Origin: Canna indica
Lineage: Eukaryota; Streptophyta; Magnoliopsida; Zingiberales; Cannaceae
NCBI GenBank assembly: GCA_034359265.1
Contig: CP136890.1
Coordinates: 102,573,501 to 102,637,500, forward strand
Direction of reading: 5' to 3'
Length of the DNA: 64,000 nt
Shown here: positions 1 to 11,652 of the stretch, piece after piece
Numbering within the stretch: the first letter of the stretch is position 1
Layout of the letters: each line of letters begins with the position of its first letter
Made by a program: the position numbers and the translations under genes
Notes under the pieces: model-generated
The model's database searches: none
What the model was told of the DNA's origin: nothing
Seen by the model: only the letters and a program-made list of their open reading frames with translations

Positions 1-656
1 AATTCTCTTCTCATGAGCTAGCTTTTGGGATGAGTTAGGCTCACTAATTACTTAACATGCTAATCACAATAAACAAGAATTAACTACAATTCATAAAATT
101 AACATGCTAGTTTAATTCATGAATTCAAATATTTTTATAATGATCCCAAAATTTTAATGAATTATTTGAAATAATTGAATTCAAATATTTTCATTCAATT
201 CATAATATCTTCTCATGAGCTAGTTTTAAATATCTGTCACATTGAAACTATGTACGCATTTTCCATTTTTATCACTGCTCTTGTCAGTTAACTACAATTT
301 ATATCTCTCAAAAGAACTCTCACTAATAGCTTGAAATTGAGATAAAGGTGACAAATAGGTCATGTTAGATGTCTTGATGATCTGCTAATCACAATAAACA
401 AGAATTAAGTGGAAATGTGAAATTGCTGCATTCCAAGTTTTATATACTTAAAAAATATGTCTTTTTAGTAACAAAGTATTCATTTATTTATTGTGATTGA
501 AGAGGTAACATGTAACTTGGATCATCATCTCCTAGCAGCCTCTCCAATAATGCATAATCTTTTAACAAAATTTATAGATTATAATTATATATGTATAAAC
601 ATATATAATTGCATGTAGATGAATATTGGATTGACAAACTGTTGGTTGGTATGTAG
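1..656. other. AT-rich intronic DNA upstream of the first visible RLK exon
   Basis: No coding sequence is visible here. By comparison with the gene family, the signal-peptide exon and the N-terminal LRR-cap exon should lie further left, so this is probably intron. It contains internally duplicated short blocks. A block starting GCTAATCACAATAAACAAGA occurs near 59 and again near 383, and a block containing TCTTCTCATGAGCTAG occurs near 5 and again near 209. This suggests local segmental duplication inside the intron. Confidence 0.5.
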
Positions 657-3600
657 CCTGCTGAAGGGACAAAATTTAACTGGAGTTCTCCCAGACGAGT
701 TTGCCAATCTCACCTTCTTAAAAACACTGTGAGTCACTGAAGTGACACTATCATATGCTTTGCTGTTTTTGGTGAATGCTAAACTTTGTCTGATAGCATG
801 CGATTGTGTTGAATAGTGATCTATCAAGGAACTATCTCCATGGAACTATCCCAACTAGATGGAGTTCTCTTCCACTCACCGAACTGTAATTTATTTGTCT
901 TTACAGTCTTCCAGTGTTTTCTTTTTAAAATTTAATGTGTGTCCTTCTCAAGGCCATTAATATCAAACACAATTGTAGGTCTCTTTTGGGAAATCAAATA
1001 TCTGGGAACATCCCCGAGAAGTTTGGAGAAATCATAACCCTCCAATCTTTGTACTTCTCTTTATCCTCAATAATTGACTTTTTCTTCTTTAATATTTTAT
1101 GGTACTAATATATGTATATTTCAATATATAACTTGACTCAGGACATTGGAAAATAACTTGCTAGAAGGCTCCATTCCACCAGCCCTTGGTAACCTGGCTA
1201 ACTTGACTCGCTTGTAAGATAAAAATACACTCTCACACATGGAGTGTGATACAGATTTTTTTTAAATGTTCTTTAAGGAAACATTAATTAGATGGAAGTA
1301 TTTTTCATTTCTGGTTTTATTCTTTACAGACTTCTTTCAGCAAATAATCTGATAGGGGAGCTACCGCTGTCACTTGGCAATCTCAAAAACCTAGAAGACT
1401 TGTATGCTACATTTCTTTTATTAAAATCTTTACTTGGATCAAAAGTTTGGTTATTGATACATATCATTGCTTAAGCATTGTCTATTCATCTACAAAAGTA
1501 ATTAGTTGATTCTTGTAAAATGGTTTTAAATATTTGTATTCTAATATTTCATATATTGACATTTGCCAAATCAACTAAGAACTTTGGCCATATAATAGTT
1601 AAACTATCTAAAGCCTAGTTGTATTTCTCTTTTCAGTAGGATTGATGGCAACCCAATTTCTGGTAGAATTCCAAGCTTCATTGGGAACTGGACAAAACTG
1701 GAACGCTTGTAAGTTCATGAAGTTGAAATGGTCATTGTTATTAATTTAAGGTCTTAAAGAACTTTGAATTCTTGAACTGCATATTGTAGGGACATGCAAG
1801 GGACATCTATGGAAGGGCCTTTTCCTCCCATCTTCTCCACATTGAATTCTTTAAATTATCTGTAAGAGGAATAAAAAGAAGATAGTTAGATTAACATTAT
1901 ACGAGTTTACCAATTATACTGACATAACTTCTTTCTTATGAGACCAGGAGGGTAACTGATTGGAAAGGAGGGGATGGCAAGTTTCCTGCAATAGAAAACG
2001 TGACTACAATGAAAGAATTGTAAGTGAATGAATCAAAAGTTCAATAAAACCAGTGAAAGTAGCTTTTTCTTCTCTCAATATCTTTGCTCTAGAGGCCAAT
2101 AACTGTGGGTGAAATATAGGGTCTTGAGGAACTTGTCAATATCCGGTAAAATTCCTGATTTCATCGGGACAATGACTAATCTTAAAGTCTTGTAAGTTTC
2201 TTTCTGTAATTCTCTTTAGATTCATTACAAGCTAGATGGCTGTCATTAGCAGGCTTAATATACATATCTTGATATGAATTAAAGAATCATGCTTTTAACT
2301 TGCACACCTAATGCCTCAGAGATCTAAGCTTCAACAACTTGGTGGGGCAAATTCCAAGCAGCTTAGATGCACTAGCAAAATCCATAAATTTTATGTGAGT
2401 GAAGCAGTTCTTATGTTTAAAATCTTAACACTTACCTTATATTTCATACTAATGGTATTATTGTAGACTTATTGACTCACATCTGCATCCTTGCTATGTA
2501 TAGGTACCTGACGAATAACAAGCTTAGCGGAACAATGCCTTCTTGGATTTTGAGGAACAAGAAAAACTTGTATGTCTTCTACAAATCAGTCTTTGGTCCT
2601 TTTGGCTACGCGAGCTATATTTTACTGCAAATAGTATATCTTCATTGCCTTGTTAACATCTGTGGTTGCAGGGACCTTTCTTATAATTCATTTACAGGAA
2701 CTGCACCATCATCTTGTCAGCAAGGCGCCGTGTAAGGATTCGCGGAACTGTTTCTAGTTCTTTTATACTTACAACCATCTCTCACAAATCTAACTTTTTT
2801 GCTTGTAGGAATTTGGTTTCTAGTTATTCATCCACGAATGATAATTTGTAAGCTATAAATATAAACCTACATCCCTTTTATCTCAATTTGCAGCAAATTT
2901 CTTATAAATCCATCTTTTTTTAAAAGAAAAAAAAACACCTTTGTGTTATAATTGCTATGATTTCTTCTTACAGGATAGCGCCATGCTTAAGGAGGAATCT
3001 TCCTTGTTCAGGAAAACAAGAAAGTGAGTGTAGAAGCATTACAAGTTCTCTCTTGTAAAATTCTGGGAGTTTTGCAAAAATTAAATGATAAGAAAAAATT
3101 CGGTGTGTTTGTTGCATGATTATATCTTCAACCATTGTTGCAGATTATGAGTTGTTCATTAACTGTGGTGGTAAAAAACTGACTGTTGGTGGGAGGGAAT
3201 ACCAAGGTGATTTATCCCAACTTGGTGCCTCCACTTATCAAGAAAGTGAAACATGGGCATATAGCAGCACAGGAGACTTTGTGGGTAAAGAAGATGCAGC
3301 CTATCTTGCAAGCAATATTTCACTACTCAACATGACTAATCCAGAGCTATACATGACTGCCCGTCTTAGTCCCCTCTCTCTCAAATACTATGGCTTATGC
3401 TTACAGAAAGGAAATTACACAGTGTTTCTCCACTTTGCCGAGATAATGTTTATTGATGACCATACATATTTCAGTGTGGGGAGACGTTTATTTGATGTAT
3501 CCATACAGGTCACTCATGCATCTTTTTCTTAATAACTCATTGTTCATCAAATACATTGGATATAAGTTTATTTGTTTTGCTTCATGAACCCTTTTTCTTG

Positions 3601-6533
3601 AGCTTTCATTTCTATGTTGGTATAGTCATTAAAACAAGCTAATAACAGTATGACATTGCTTTACTTAATGCAGGGCCAAAAGGTTCTGCAAGACTTTAAC
3701 ATTGCAAAAGAGGCTAATGGAACGGGCAAGTTGCTCATTAAGAACTTTACTACTTGGGTTAACGACACATTGGAAATTCACTTTCAATGGGCTGGGAAAG
3801 GAACAAATGCCATCCCACAGAGAGGTGTATATGGGCCTCTTATCTCTGCCATTGCAGTAACACCAAGTAAGTAGGAAACGATTCTCTGATTTCCATTGAA
3901 ACATCATAAAGAGTTAACGATTTAATAACTAACATTGCCTCCTTGTAGATTTCAAGCCTGACCTAGGTAAAAGCAAGCTGTCTGTTGGGACTATTGTGGG
4001 CATTGTTGTGGCTGGTTGTGTTGCACTTGTTCTTTTGTTTGTTTTTATCTGGTTTGGCTTCATCAGGAAAGAACCACAGGACAGCGGTAAGCTAACAAGG
4101 TTTGGTTTAACTTTATGCTATTGATTGATGAATATTGTTTATTTTGTACTAAATCAAAATCATTTTGTTTCAAATAGAATACTGGAGCCTTCCTGTTAGG
4201 AAATCTTCCAGCTAAAAATGTACATTGAATTGTAAAAAAAAACAGTAACTTAATGTCCATATCTTGACTTATGGAAGCACGGTCAAAGCTTAAAAATTCT
4301 ACATTATTCGAAGTTAAAACATTTTCTCCTTTCCATGAGAAAATTTCACTGATATATTCTCTTTCTTCTTCACCCTCACTGGTCACTGCCTGTGTCTTCT
4401 TGATTGAGAGGACTATTGTTGCTTTTTCTATATCCGTTAGTATCCATGTATAATAAATATCTCATTATCACTAGATGTTTCTTTTCTGCAAACCAGTATT
4501 TCTAATGAGATATTTTTAAGCATAATTTTCCAAGCTCCTTATTTTTTATAATTATTTTTTGAATATGCAATATTGGTTATGCAGAACTAAGAAGCCTCCA
4601 GCTACAAACTGGCTACTTCACTCTGAAACAGATCAAAGCTGCTACAAGGAATTTTGATCCTGAAAATAAAATTGGTGAAGGCGGGTTCGGTCCAGTTTAC
4701 AAGGTAAACATTAGTTTGCTACTAGTACTACTACTACCTTTGGTTGCAGGAATACTTTTTCCAAGTTTTCATGTTTTTGATTGCCTTATTGAAAACTTGT
4801 CATCTCAGGGTGTGTTGCCAGATGGTTCCATAATTGCTGTCAAGCAACTCTCTTCCAAATCGAAGCAAGGGAATCGTGAGTTCGTCAATGAAGTAGGAAT
4901 GATTTCTGCTTTGCAGCACCCTAGCCTTGTGAAGCTCTATGGTTGCTGCATAGAAGGAAACCAATTGTTGCTTATATACGAATACATGGAGAACAATTCT
5001 CTTGCTCGTGCTTTATTTGGTTTGTCCTCCTCTCAACCTCTAATTTTCTTAAACCTTATTGTTTTTGTCACATAATATAAAATGGAAGTCTTGGTTTTAA
5101 CAGGACCCGAAAAATATCGCCTTAATTTGGACTGGCAAACAAGACGCAAGATTTGCATCGGAATAGCACGTGGTTTGGCTTTCCTTCATGAGGAGTCAAG
5201 GCTGAGGATTGTTCATCGAGATATCAAGGCAACAAATATTCTGCTAGACAAAGACCTTAATGCAAAGATATCAGACTTTGGTTTGGCAAAGCTCGATGAA
5301 GAAGAAAACACTCATATCAGCACCAGAATAGCTGGGACAGTGTAAGTTGTGTTATTGTCTATTAATTCCTCGCAGTACAAGTTAAACAAAGAAACTAATT
5401 GGCGCCTTTATCACTCTGAAAGAAATATATATCTGAAGCAATTCAACTGCAAGAAAGTTCTTCCTTTTCAGTTAAAAGTAGCATATTTAGATGTTTGTAT
5501 GCCAACTCATATCACAAAGATCCTTGAATCTGCAGTGGCTACATGGCTCCCGAATACGCAATGAGGGGTTACTTGACGGACAAAGCAGATGTCTACAGCT
5601 TCGGAGTCGTGACACTTGAAATTGTTAGCGGAATGAGCAACACTAATTACAGGCCGAAGGAAGAATTTGTATATCTTCTTGATTGGGTAAGCAAGTCACT
5701 GACCTGATGCAGTAATTGGAGACCTATATATCTACTTTTGCAAAATTCTTTTCACAGCATTTGAGTTCAATCCTCAACACTTTAGCAACATTTATGTCAC
5801 TGCAGATAGTGTCAGAAAAGATATTTAATGTGACATCTTTGTAATTGTCTCAAATGAAATTTATTGCAGGTGAATTTAAATAGTACAAAAATATTTTATA
5901 ATCAAAATGATAACAAAACATAAAAAACTTCTGATGACATTAGATTAGTGAGGTGCAAGTGGTTGCAATTGACACTTTTTAGTGGCATTTTAACATTATA
6001 TTTCTTGATAAATGGTGATTTGTATTGGTGATATCATCCTTGCATTCATTATCATTTTTAGAATCAAATTAGTTCATAGTTTTTGCTTTTCATGTTCATG
6101 TAAATTATTGGCATTGTTCTTCTTATTTGGCTCTCACAATGCTTTCTTGCAACTGCAGGCTTATGTATTACAAGAAGAGGGAAACTTGCTTGAACTAGTT
6201 GATGAAAGCCTTGGCTCGAACTACTCAAAGGAGGAAGCACTGCAGATGCTGGAGCTGGCTCTTCTATGCACCAACCCCTCGCCGACGCTCCGGCCATCGA
6301 TGTCATCTGCGGTGAGCATGCTTGAAGGCCAGAAGCCAGTGAAGGTTGAACCAGTAAATCGAGCTGGTTCAAAGGCTGATGGTGTGAGATTCAAAGCTCT
6401 GGAGAAAATCTCCCACGACAGCCAAACCCAGAGCTTCTCGATGGATGGACCATGGACTGATTCCTCTGCATCAGCTCCAAGCGACAAGAATTCACATGCA
6501 CCAAATCAACCTCTTATTGACCTCACGGATTAG
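657..6533 (+). CDS. LRR-malectin receptor-like serine/threonine kinase (LRR VIII-2 type), 5' partial
   Basis: Twenty phase-compatible exons are visible: 657-728, 817-885, 979-1050, 1142-1213, 1330-1401, 1637-1708, 1790-1861, 1948-2019, 2120-2191, 2320-2394, 2504-2569, 2672-2731, 2809-2847, 2974-3023, 3144-3508, 3674-3866, 3949-4086, 4585-4703, 4809-5019, 5104-5341, 5536-5686 and 6159-6533 (22 if every small exon is counted). They encode 907 residues. The first exons are a ladder of about 72-nt LRR units, each split inside a leucine codon. The two exons at 3144-3866 encode a malectin domain beginning YELFINCGG. Exon 3949-4086 encodes one hydrophobic membrane helix. The kinase follows with [10 protein letters not shown], the lysine in [16 protein letters not shown] (an RD kinase), SDFGLAK and MAPEYA, so all catalytic residues are present. 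The stop is TAG at 6531. By family knowledge this is a plasma-membrane receptor. Its ligand cannot be inferred. The signal peptide and LRR cap are outside the window. Confidence 0.93.
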
Positions 6534-7002
6534 GGTGAAGTGAACCACCTTTCACTGCACTTCATGTTATGATCTTAAGAGAAAATCTTAACGTAAATAT
6601 TTAGCAAAATTCATACTTTCATTTATAGCTTTCTCCTGATACTGTTCTTATATAGAATCAGATGTGAAAATTAAAGAAGGGAGTAGATATTTGGAAGCAA
6701 TGCATATTGTAAACTGAAGAAATTTGTGCAATTTGTTCAATGAATGAGAAGAAATCTGATTACAAAACATTGCGAGTAATTTTGCAACAGGATGAACCTC
6801 CAACACAGCAAGCTCTTCAGATCCTCAATCAATTGCGTTTTACAAACATCACTGAATCTATACTTGTTTAAGAAACAAGACATCGTTTCAGTGTCGAATA
6901 CATTAAGACAAGACAAAGCATCAGAGATGAACAAAATAAGCACACGGAAGACGTGATGGAAGATTGAGATCAAGTGAACGAAGAAGGAAGCTCGAGAGAG
7001 TT
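6534..7002. other. Shared 3' region between two convergent genes
   Basis: This stretch lies between the RLK stop and the stop of the minus-strand cysteine-rich gene, so it should hold both 3' UTRs. The part adjoining 7003, down to about 6870, resembles the 3' flank of the pseudogene copy near 39.4-39.5 kb (a shared segment around CGATGTCTT). This indicates that it belongs to the ancestral transcript of that family. No other gene is visible. Confidence 0.5.
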
Positions 7003-7314
7003 TCAAGCGCTCGGCGCCTCGCAGGAGAAGATCTGGTGCGGGAGCCGCCAGGCCTCGCCGGATCCGAAGCACATGTCGTCGAGGGCGTCGCTGCGGCACC
7101 ACCGGCACCGATCCGATCGCTCCAGGCACTTCGACCGCGACGCCATCGCGCGGCAGTCCGCACCCCCGCCGTCACGAGCCCGCCTCCTTGCGGGCACGTA
7201 GGCGAGCAGCTCCCGGCGGTCGTCGCTGCCGGCGGAGACGAGGCACGAGGTCGAGACGAGGAGGAGGAGAACAAGAGGGGCCGGCGGAAGCACGGTTACA
7301 GAGCGGGCCGCCAT
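7003..7314 (-). CDS. Small secreted cysteine-rich protein of unknown function
   Basis: A 103-residue intronless frame. I chose the ATG at 7312-7314 because a hydrophobic signal peptide (PLVLLLLVSTSCLVSAG) follows it directly. The paralogue at 39126 starts at the equivalent place, and upstream in-frame codons read as GC-rich leader. The mature part carries six cysteines in the order DCR, KCL, RCRWC, DMCF and FSC at the C-terminus. The block CRWCRSDALDDMCF followed by EAWRLPHQIFSC looks like a conserved core. A CxWC arrangement occurs in PSI/plexin-type repeats, but I cannot assign the domain. It is probably secreted or luminal. I do not recognise a function. GC content is very high compared with its flanks. 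It is convergent with the receptor kinase, and a frameshifted copy lies near 39.1-39.4 kb. Confidence 0.72.
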   Translation of the reverse strand: MAARSVTVLPPAPLVLLLLVSTSCLVSAGSDDRRELLAYVPARRRARDGGGADCRAMASRSKCLERSDRCRWCRSDALDDMCFGSGEAWRLPHQIFSCEAPSA

Positions 7315-7799
7315 GGGAGTGGCGATGGAAACGATCGGGGCGCGACCCTGGCTGCCGCCGCCGCCGCCACCAGCAAGCAAGAAAGCGGATCTGCGATTCT
7401 GCGATTCTGCAATGGGATCTTGAGAGGGAGATGCCAAATCGAGGCGGTCGCGGTTATCGATATCGTTGGTTGATGGAAGTCAAAACGTCAACGCAAGATG
7501 GAAACGGGGGACAGCATGAATACTATATCGTGTACTCGTTGTCATTACCAAAAATTGTACCCACGTGCCCACGTGTAGGGGCCCTCAAAACCGGAGGTAT
7601 ACACGTACGCCTATTTAACAATGGGTGCATTAAAAGTACGTACGCTGAATAAAATCGGAGGCCCGTTAAATAATAGTGCTATATTTTCCCGTTATAGGTC
7701 TCCCCGGACTCGCATGAGTGGAACGGACCTGGTCCGACAAAGGGTCGTCAAATCCGATCTGAAAATTTTCGGACTAACCAAACATAACATATTTGTGCC
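7315..7799. other. Upstream region of the cysteine-rich gene
   Basis: Positions 7315-7470 are GC-rich and align with the leader of the 39-kb copy (GCAGAT, then a GGC repeat, then GGCAGCCAG). They are therefore probably 5' UTR or promoter of the minus-strand gene. Nothing else is recognisable before the transposon at 7800. Confidence 0.45.
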
Positions 7800-8976
7800 T
7801 AGGGCTGTCCAGTATCCGGTTCAACCCGAACCGAACCGAAAAACCGAACCGAATTTTTTGGTTCGGTTCGGTTCACATGCTGCGGGGTTCGGTTCTTGAC
7901 CCGAACCAAACCCGATTTATTATATCGGTTCGGGTTCGGTTCCCGGAATTCGGGAACCGACCCGAACCGAAAACCGAAAACCGAATACCCAATATTATTT
8001 TTTTTCGGATTCGGGTCGGGGATTGCCGGATCGGCGGTTCGGGTCAGAGATTCATCATTCATCCGTTAGGTACTTAGGTCATTTCTCCGATTTGGCGCCC
8101 TCCAAATCCAATACTCGATCCTCATCAAACCCGCCTCCCTGCTTTGCTCGACTGGCGAGTGGCGACTACTCCCGTCGACTCCCTGCCGAGCGTCTGCCAG
8201 TGCCATCGAGCGCCGAGCGACTGAGCGAGCATCAATGAGCGCCGAGCGTCTGCCAGTGTTGTCGACTCGTCGAGCGCCGAGATCTCATCAATCCCGCCTC
8301 CCTGCTTTGCTCGACTGCTCCCGTCGTTCGACTCACTCCCGACTCCCTGCCGACTACCGAGCGTCTGCCAGTGCCGTCGAGCGCCGAGCGAGCATCAACG
8401 AGCGCCGAGCAAGCGTCAACGAGCGCCGACTCTCCCTCAATCTGCGACTCCCGAGTCCCGAATCTACTCGACAAGCGGCGACTCCGAGCGACGACATCTA
8501 CTCCAGCGCGGCAGCGCTTCATCCCCTCCCACGCAGTGACACGCGGGCACGCGACAGCACTTCATCTACTCCTGGGCCTCCTGGCTGCATTCTTCGGCGA
8601 CCAGCGCTGCTGCTGCCGCGCCTTGGCACCTCCGTGAGACCGTGACCTCTCCTTTCAATTCCCGCTCCTTGAGTCCTTGGCACCTAGGTAAGTACTAAGT
8701 AGGTAATTTCAATTCCCGCTGTCTCTGGTTGAAATTTCTTCATGCTACATTTCTTGCAATGCACATTAGCTGTCTCTGGTTGAAATTTCTTCATGTCCAG
8801 CAAATTTCGGTTTTTTTCGGGTTGAAATCGAACCGAACCGAACAATTTCGGTTCGGGTTAAATCGGGTTAGGAATTGTTCGGTTCGGGTTCGGGTTGTAG
8901 TTTGGGTTTTAAAAAAATTTCGGTTTGATCTTATTCGGTTCGGTTCGGTTCGGTTCGAACCGAACGGACACCCCTA
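7800..8976. mobile_element. Non-autonomous hAT-superfamily DNA transposon (1,177 bp)
   Basis: The element is bounded by an exact 8-bp target duplication, TTTGTGCC, at 7792-7799 and 8977-8984. The left end reads TAGGGCTGTCC. The right end, reverse-complemented, reads TAGGGGTGTCC. An 8-bp duplication with this terminal sequence is typical of hAT elements. About 150-200 bp at each end are dense in GGTTC/GAACC motifs (7815-7990 and 8820-8965), so the termini form an extensive inverted structure. The GC-rich centre (about 8095-8640) encodes only low-complexity frames. No transposase or BED zinc finger is present, so the element cannot move by itself. Orientation is unknown. Confidence 0.9.
8120..8415. 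repeat. Imperfect direct repeats inside the hAT element
   Basis: A GC-rich unit beginning with CGCCTCCCTGCTTTGCTCGA occurs near 8129 and again near 8297. Each copy is followed by shorter iterations of a CGAGCGCCGAGCG motif. A second small direct repeat (CTGTCTCTGGTTGAAATTTC) occurs near 8719 and 8770. These repeats account for the long open frames in this stretch, which I do not consider coding. Confidence 0.65.
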
Positions 8977-9723
8977 TTTGTGCCCAAGGGATGAATCCAA
9001 CTTATGCCTTGGGGTACGTGGGCCGAGCATGGTAAGCGGGTCGTACTGGCCCATTTAGCGCGAGCCGATCTAGGTCTAGCCGCGCTAGATCACTAAAAAA
9101 ATTGAAAAAAGAAAAACGAATAAAAAATAAAAGAAAAAGTGTGGGGTGACCCGAACCCGAAGGGGGCCCCATGCCGGGTTGGGGCGCCCCTTTGAATAAT
9201 CGGGTGGTCGACATACAAGGGAGCTTGAGCACGGCCCAATGTCATCTCTGTCTCCGAACATGTTCGAATAAATTGTGCTTTTAATTTTCAATTTTTTTAA
9301 TTCATCAAATTTTTAGACAACATGAAATATTAGAAGCCTAACTGGACAAGTAAACATATTTTTTTCAAGACTTTTAAAAATATATTATTAATTTTTATAA
9401 TTATTAATTTTTATTAATTATTATTATAGCTCATAAGATTATTCCTAGGAAACAATATATATAGAGATCCTAAATATGATGGTATAAAATGATATATTTT
9501 TCAATTTATGCTAAAAGTTTTGAACAAGTTCAAATCTCATCAAAATTGTGCTTTTAATTCTAATTTTTTTTATTATAATTTATAAAATTATTCAAGATAA
9601 AATTATTATTATTTACTTCAATTCCGATTTTGATAATTAATGCATCATTGTTCTGATTTTACGAATTTCCCAAAAAATTATTTTGGTTTTGGAAAAATGC
9701 TCGGCAACAATTACTATTGTATG

Positions 9724-9751
9724 TATTATTATTATTATTATTATTATTATT
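9724..9751. repeat. ATT trinucleotide microsatellite
   Basis: About nine consecutive ATT units in intergenic AT-rich DNA. Confidence 0.9.
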
Positions 9752-10659
9752 GAAATTTATATTTCTATAAAATTAAAAAAAATATAATACTATTAATTAT
9801 TATTGCAAAACATAATATTGCATAGCTTGATAAGCATATAAAATGCTTCCTAATTGCCATTGACATTATCATTTTTAGATTGACTTAAGTGAATGATTAT
9901 CAAGAAGTTATTAAATTATTTAAACATTATTTATTTGATAAATATAAGTAGTTTTTATTTAGTTCATGGGTAATATTTTAAATATATTCACATGTTTATC
10001 AGTTTAAAAACATGATAATTGCATATCTACAAATACAAGACATGATATTGCATACATAGTATTTATGGGTGATATATTAAATATTTTGCCGAAATTGTAA
10101 TAAAACAAATGGAAATTTTATCCATGATTTTTGCTCTAAATTGAAATGTTAATAATCATGAAAATCACTTTTTTTTTCAAATCCATAATAAGAAATTCGA
10201 AATTTCTAAATCCATTACTTTTTTGAAATACTCAAAATGCCATCAATTTTTTTTTTCATTTTAAAATATGGTTCTACCCAATTTATTGGCCCTCAAAATG
10301 ATTTTTTTTTTTAATAATGAATAACATCAATGCATTTCTAATCATTCATATCATTTTGATCAAAGAATTTTAAGTAGTAAAATGGATCTGGGAATTTTGG
10401 TTTTAATTTTGATGATATTCTGAGTATTTCAAAAAGCATATTATGGATATCAGGATATGGGAATTTTGAATTCCTGAATATAAATTTAGGTATTTTCTCC
10501 ATTCTTATTATGGATTTAAAAAGTTGTTCATTAATAAATGCTATTTTAATATGAAGTGCCCTATATAAATCACAAAATTGTACTATAAATTTGAAAACAA
10601 ATTACACATAAACATGCCAAACTTAATCCAAATGGATTAGATCATTAGAACCAGCAATA

Positions 10660-11085
10660 TTCGATCGTCGACTCGATAAAATTGAGTTCGCTAACTTTTA
10701 TCGTGCTCGAGTCGTTATCGGCACGCCCGATATATAAAGCTTGAATCCTTAACGTGATGGGACAAGCCCAAGTGTTATTGGGGCGACCCAGCATGATAGC
10801 CCATTAGCTCGAGAAATAATATTTAGGGCCGGGTATTAACGAGTTTTATTAAATCTAAAGCGAACTAGGGCGGACACGATAAGCCGATTCAATCAGATTG
10901 TTTTTTTTTCCTTTTCGTGTGTATCAGGCTAGACGGGTCATGCCGTGCCGACCTATTATTATTCATGTCGTGGCGAGCCGGTGATTCTAGACCCGAATAT
11001 TCATCGGATTGGACACGAATTTTTTTGGGGCGAGCACAAATTTTTTCGGTCGAGCCGGCCCGAGAGTTGCCATGCCTAAAATGGA
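10660..11085. repeat. Degenerate dispersed repeat rich in GCCCGA/CGAGCC words
   Basis: This CpG-containing block in AT-rich surroundings has repeated words such as GCCCGA, GGGCC, CGAGCCGG and CACGA, ending GTTGCCATGCC. Similar vocabulary occurs at 9000-9060 and 35475-35705, so I take all three for remnants of one transposon family. Terminal repeats and target duplications could not be identified. Confidence 0.4.
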
Positions 11086-11296
11086 TAAATAAGAAATCAA
11101 GAGGGGCATATCATAATTGTACGTATTTTTTAAAAGAGAGGTAATAACATTAATTTATGCTTTATCATCATCATATCAACGCTATAATAATAGGAGTTAA
11201 TTATAGTGATAAGTCTTTTTATATTTATATAGTATATTGTATATATGCTTAAGGATAAATATGAAAATTTAAATATATTTAGTAGGAAATATATGA

Positions 11297-11323
11297 ATTA
11301 TTATTATTATTATTATTATTATT
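11297..11323. repeat. ATT trinucleotide microsatellite
   Basis: About nine ATT units, roughly 330 bp upstream of the UBTD-type gene start. Confidence 0.88.
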
Positions 11324-11500
11324 TATTAAAAGAGGGACCCACAACAAGACCTCGTGCTCCCCTCTTCTTTAGCAACAGTCCAATCCAATGAGCGTCACTT
11401 TGACCTCAATTCCACATAATACAACAATAAATGCCTCCAAATTAAAGCGGCCCAAATAAATCTCCCCAAATTAAACCCATGCAAATCTTCTAAGCAAACT

Positions 11501-11515
11501 CCCCCCCCCCCCCCC
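11501..11515. repeat. Poly-C tract in the probable 5' UTR
   Basis: Fifteen consecutive C residues followed by a CT-rich stretch (TTCTCCTCCCCTTCTCC), 138 bp before the ATG of the UBTD-type gene. Pyrimidine-rich 5' leaders are common in plant housekeeping genes. The homopolymer length should be treated as uncertain. Confidence 0.8.
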
Positions 11516-11652
11516 TTCTCCTCCCCTTCTCCGTCGCCAGATCGATCCCCTCCTCATTCCTTCCGATTCGTGATAAGCCTTAGGCACTCTGGTCTTTTTT
11601 ACGGCGTTTCTCGATCGGAATCTCGGCTCAATTGCCACCACGCCACGCGAGG

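Larger units (their letters stand above)
8985..11500. other. AT-rich intergenic DNA with transposon remnants
   Basis: No gene is visible. Positions 9000-9240 contain GC-rich fragments with GGGCCGAGC- and GACCCGAACCCG-like words typical of degenerate repeats. Positions 9250-10640 are low-complexity AT-rich DNA including a simple ATT repeat. Positions 10660-11085 are a separate degenerate repeat. Confidence 0.5.

Noticed and set aside
6737..7652. Several long overlapping open frames on both strands around the GC-rich cysteine-rich gene
   Set aside because: They are by-products of high GC content. Only the minus-strand frame ending at 7003 has a signal peptide and a paralogue with the same reading frame.
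8023..8645. Open frames of up to 136 codons with serine/arginine-rich translation
   Set aside because: They lie in the repetitive GC-rich core of the hAT element and translate tandem repeats. No transposase or host domain is visible.
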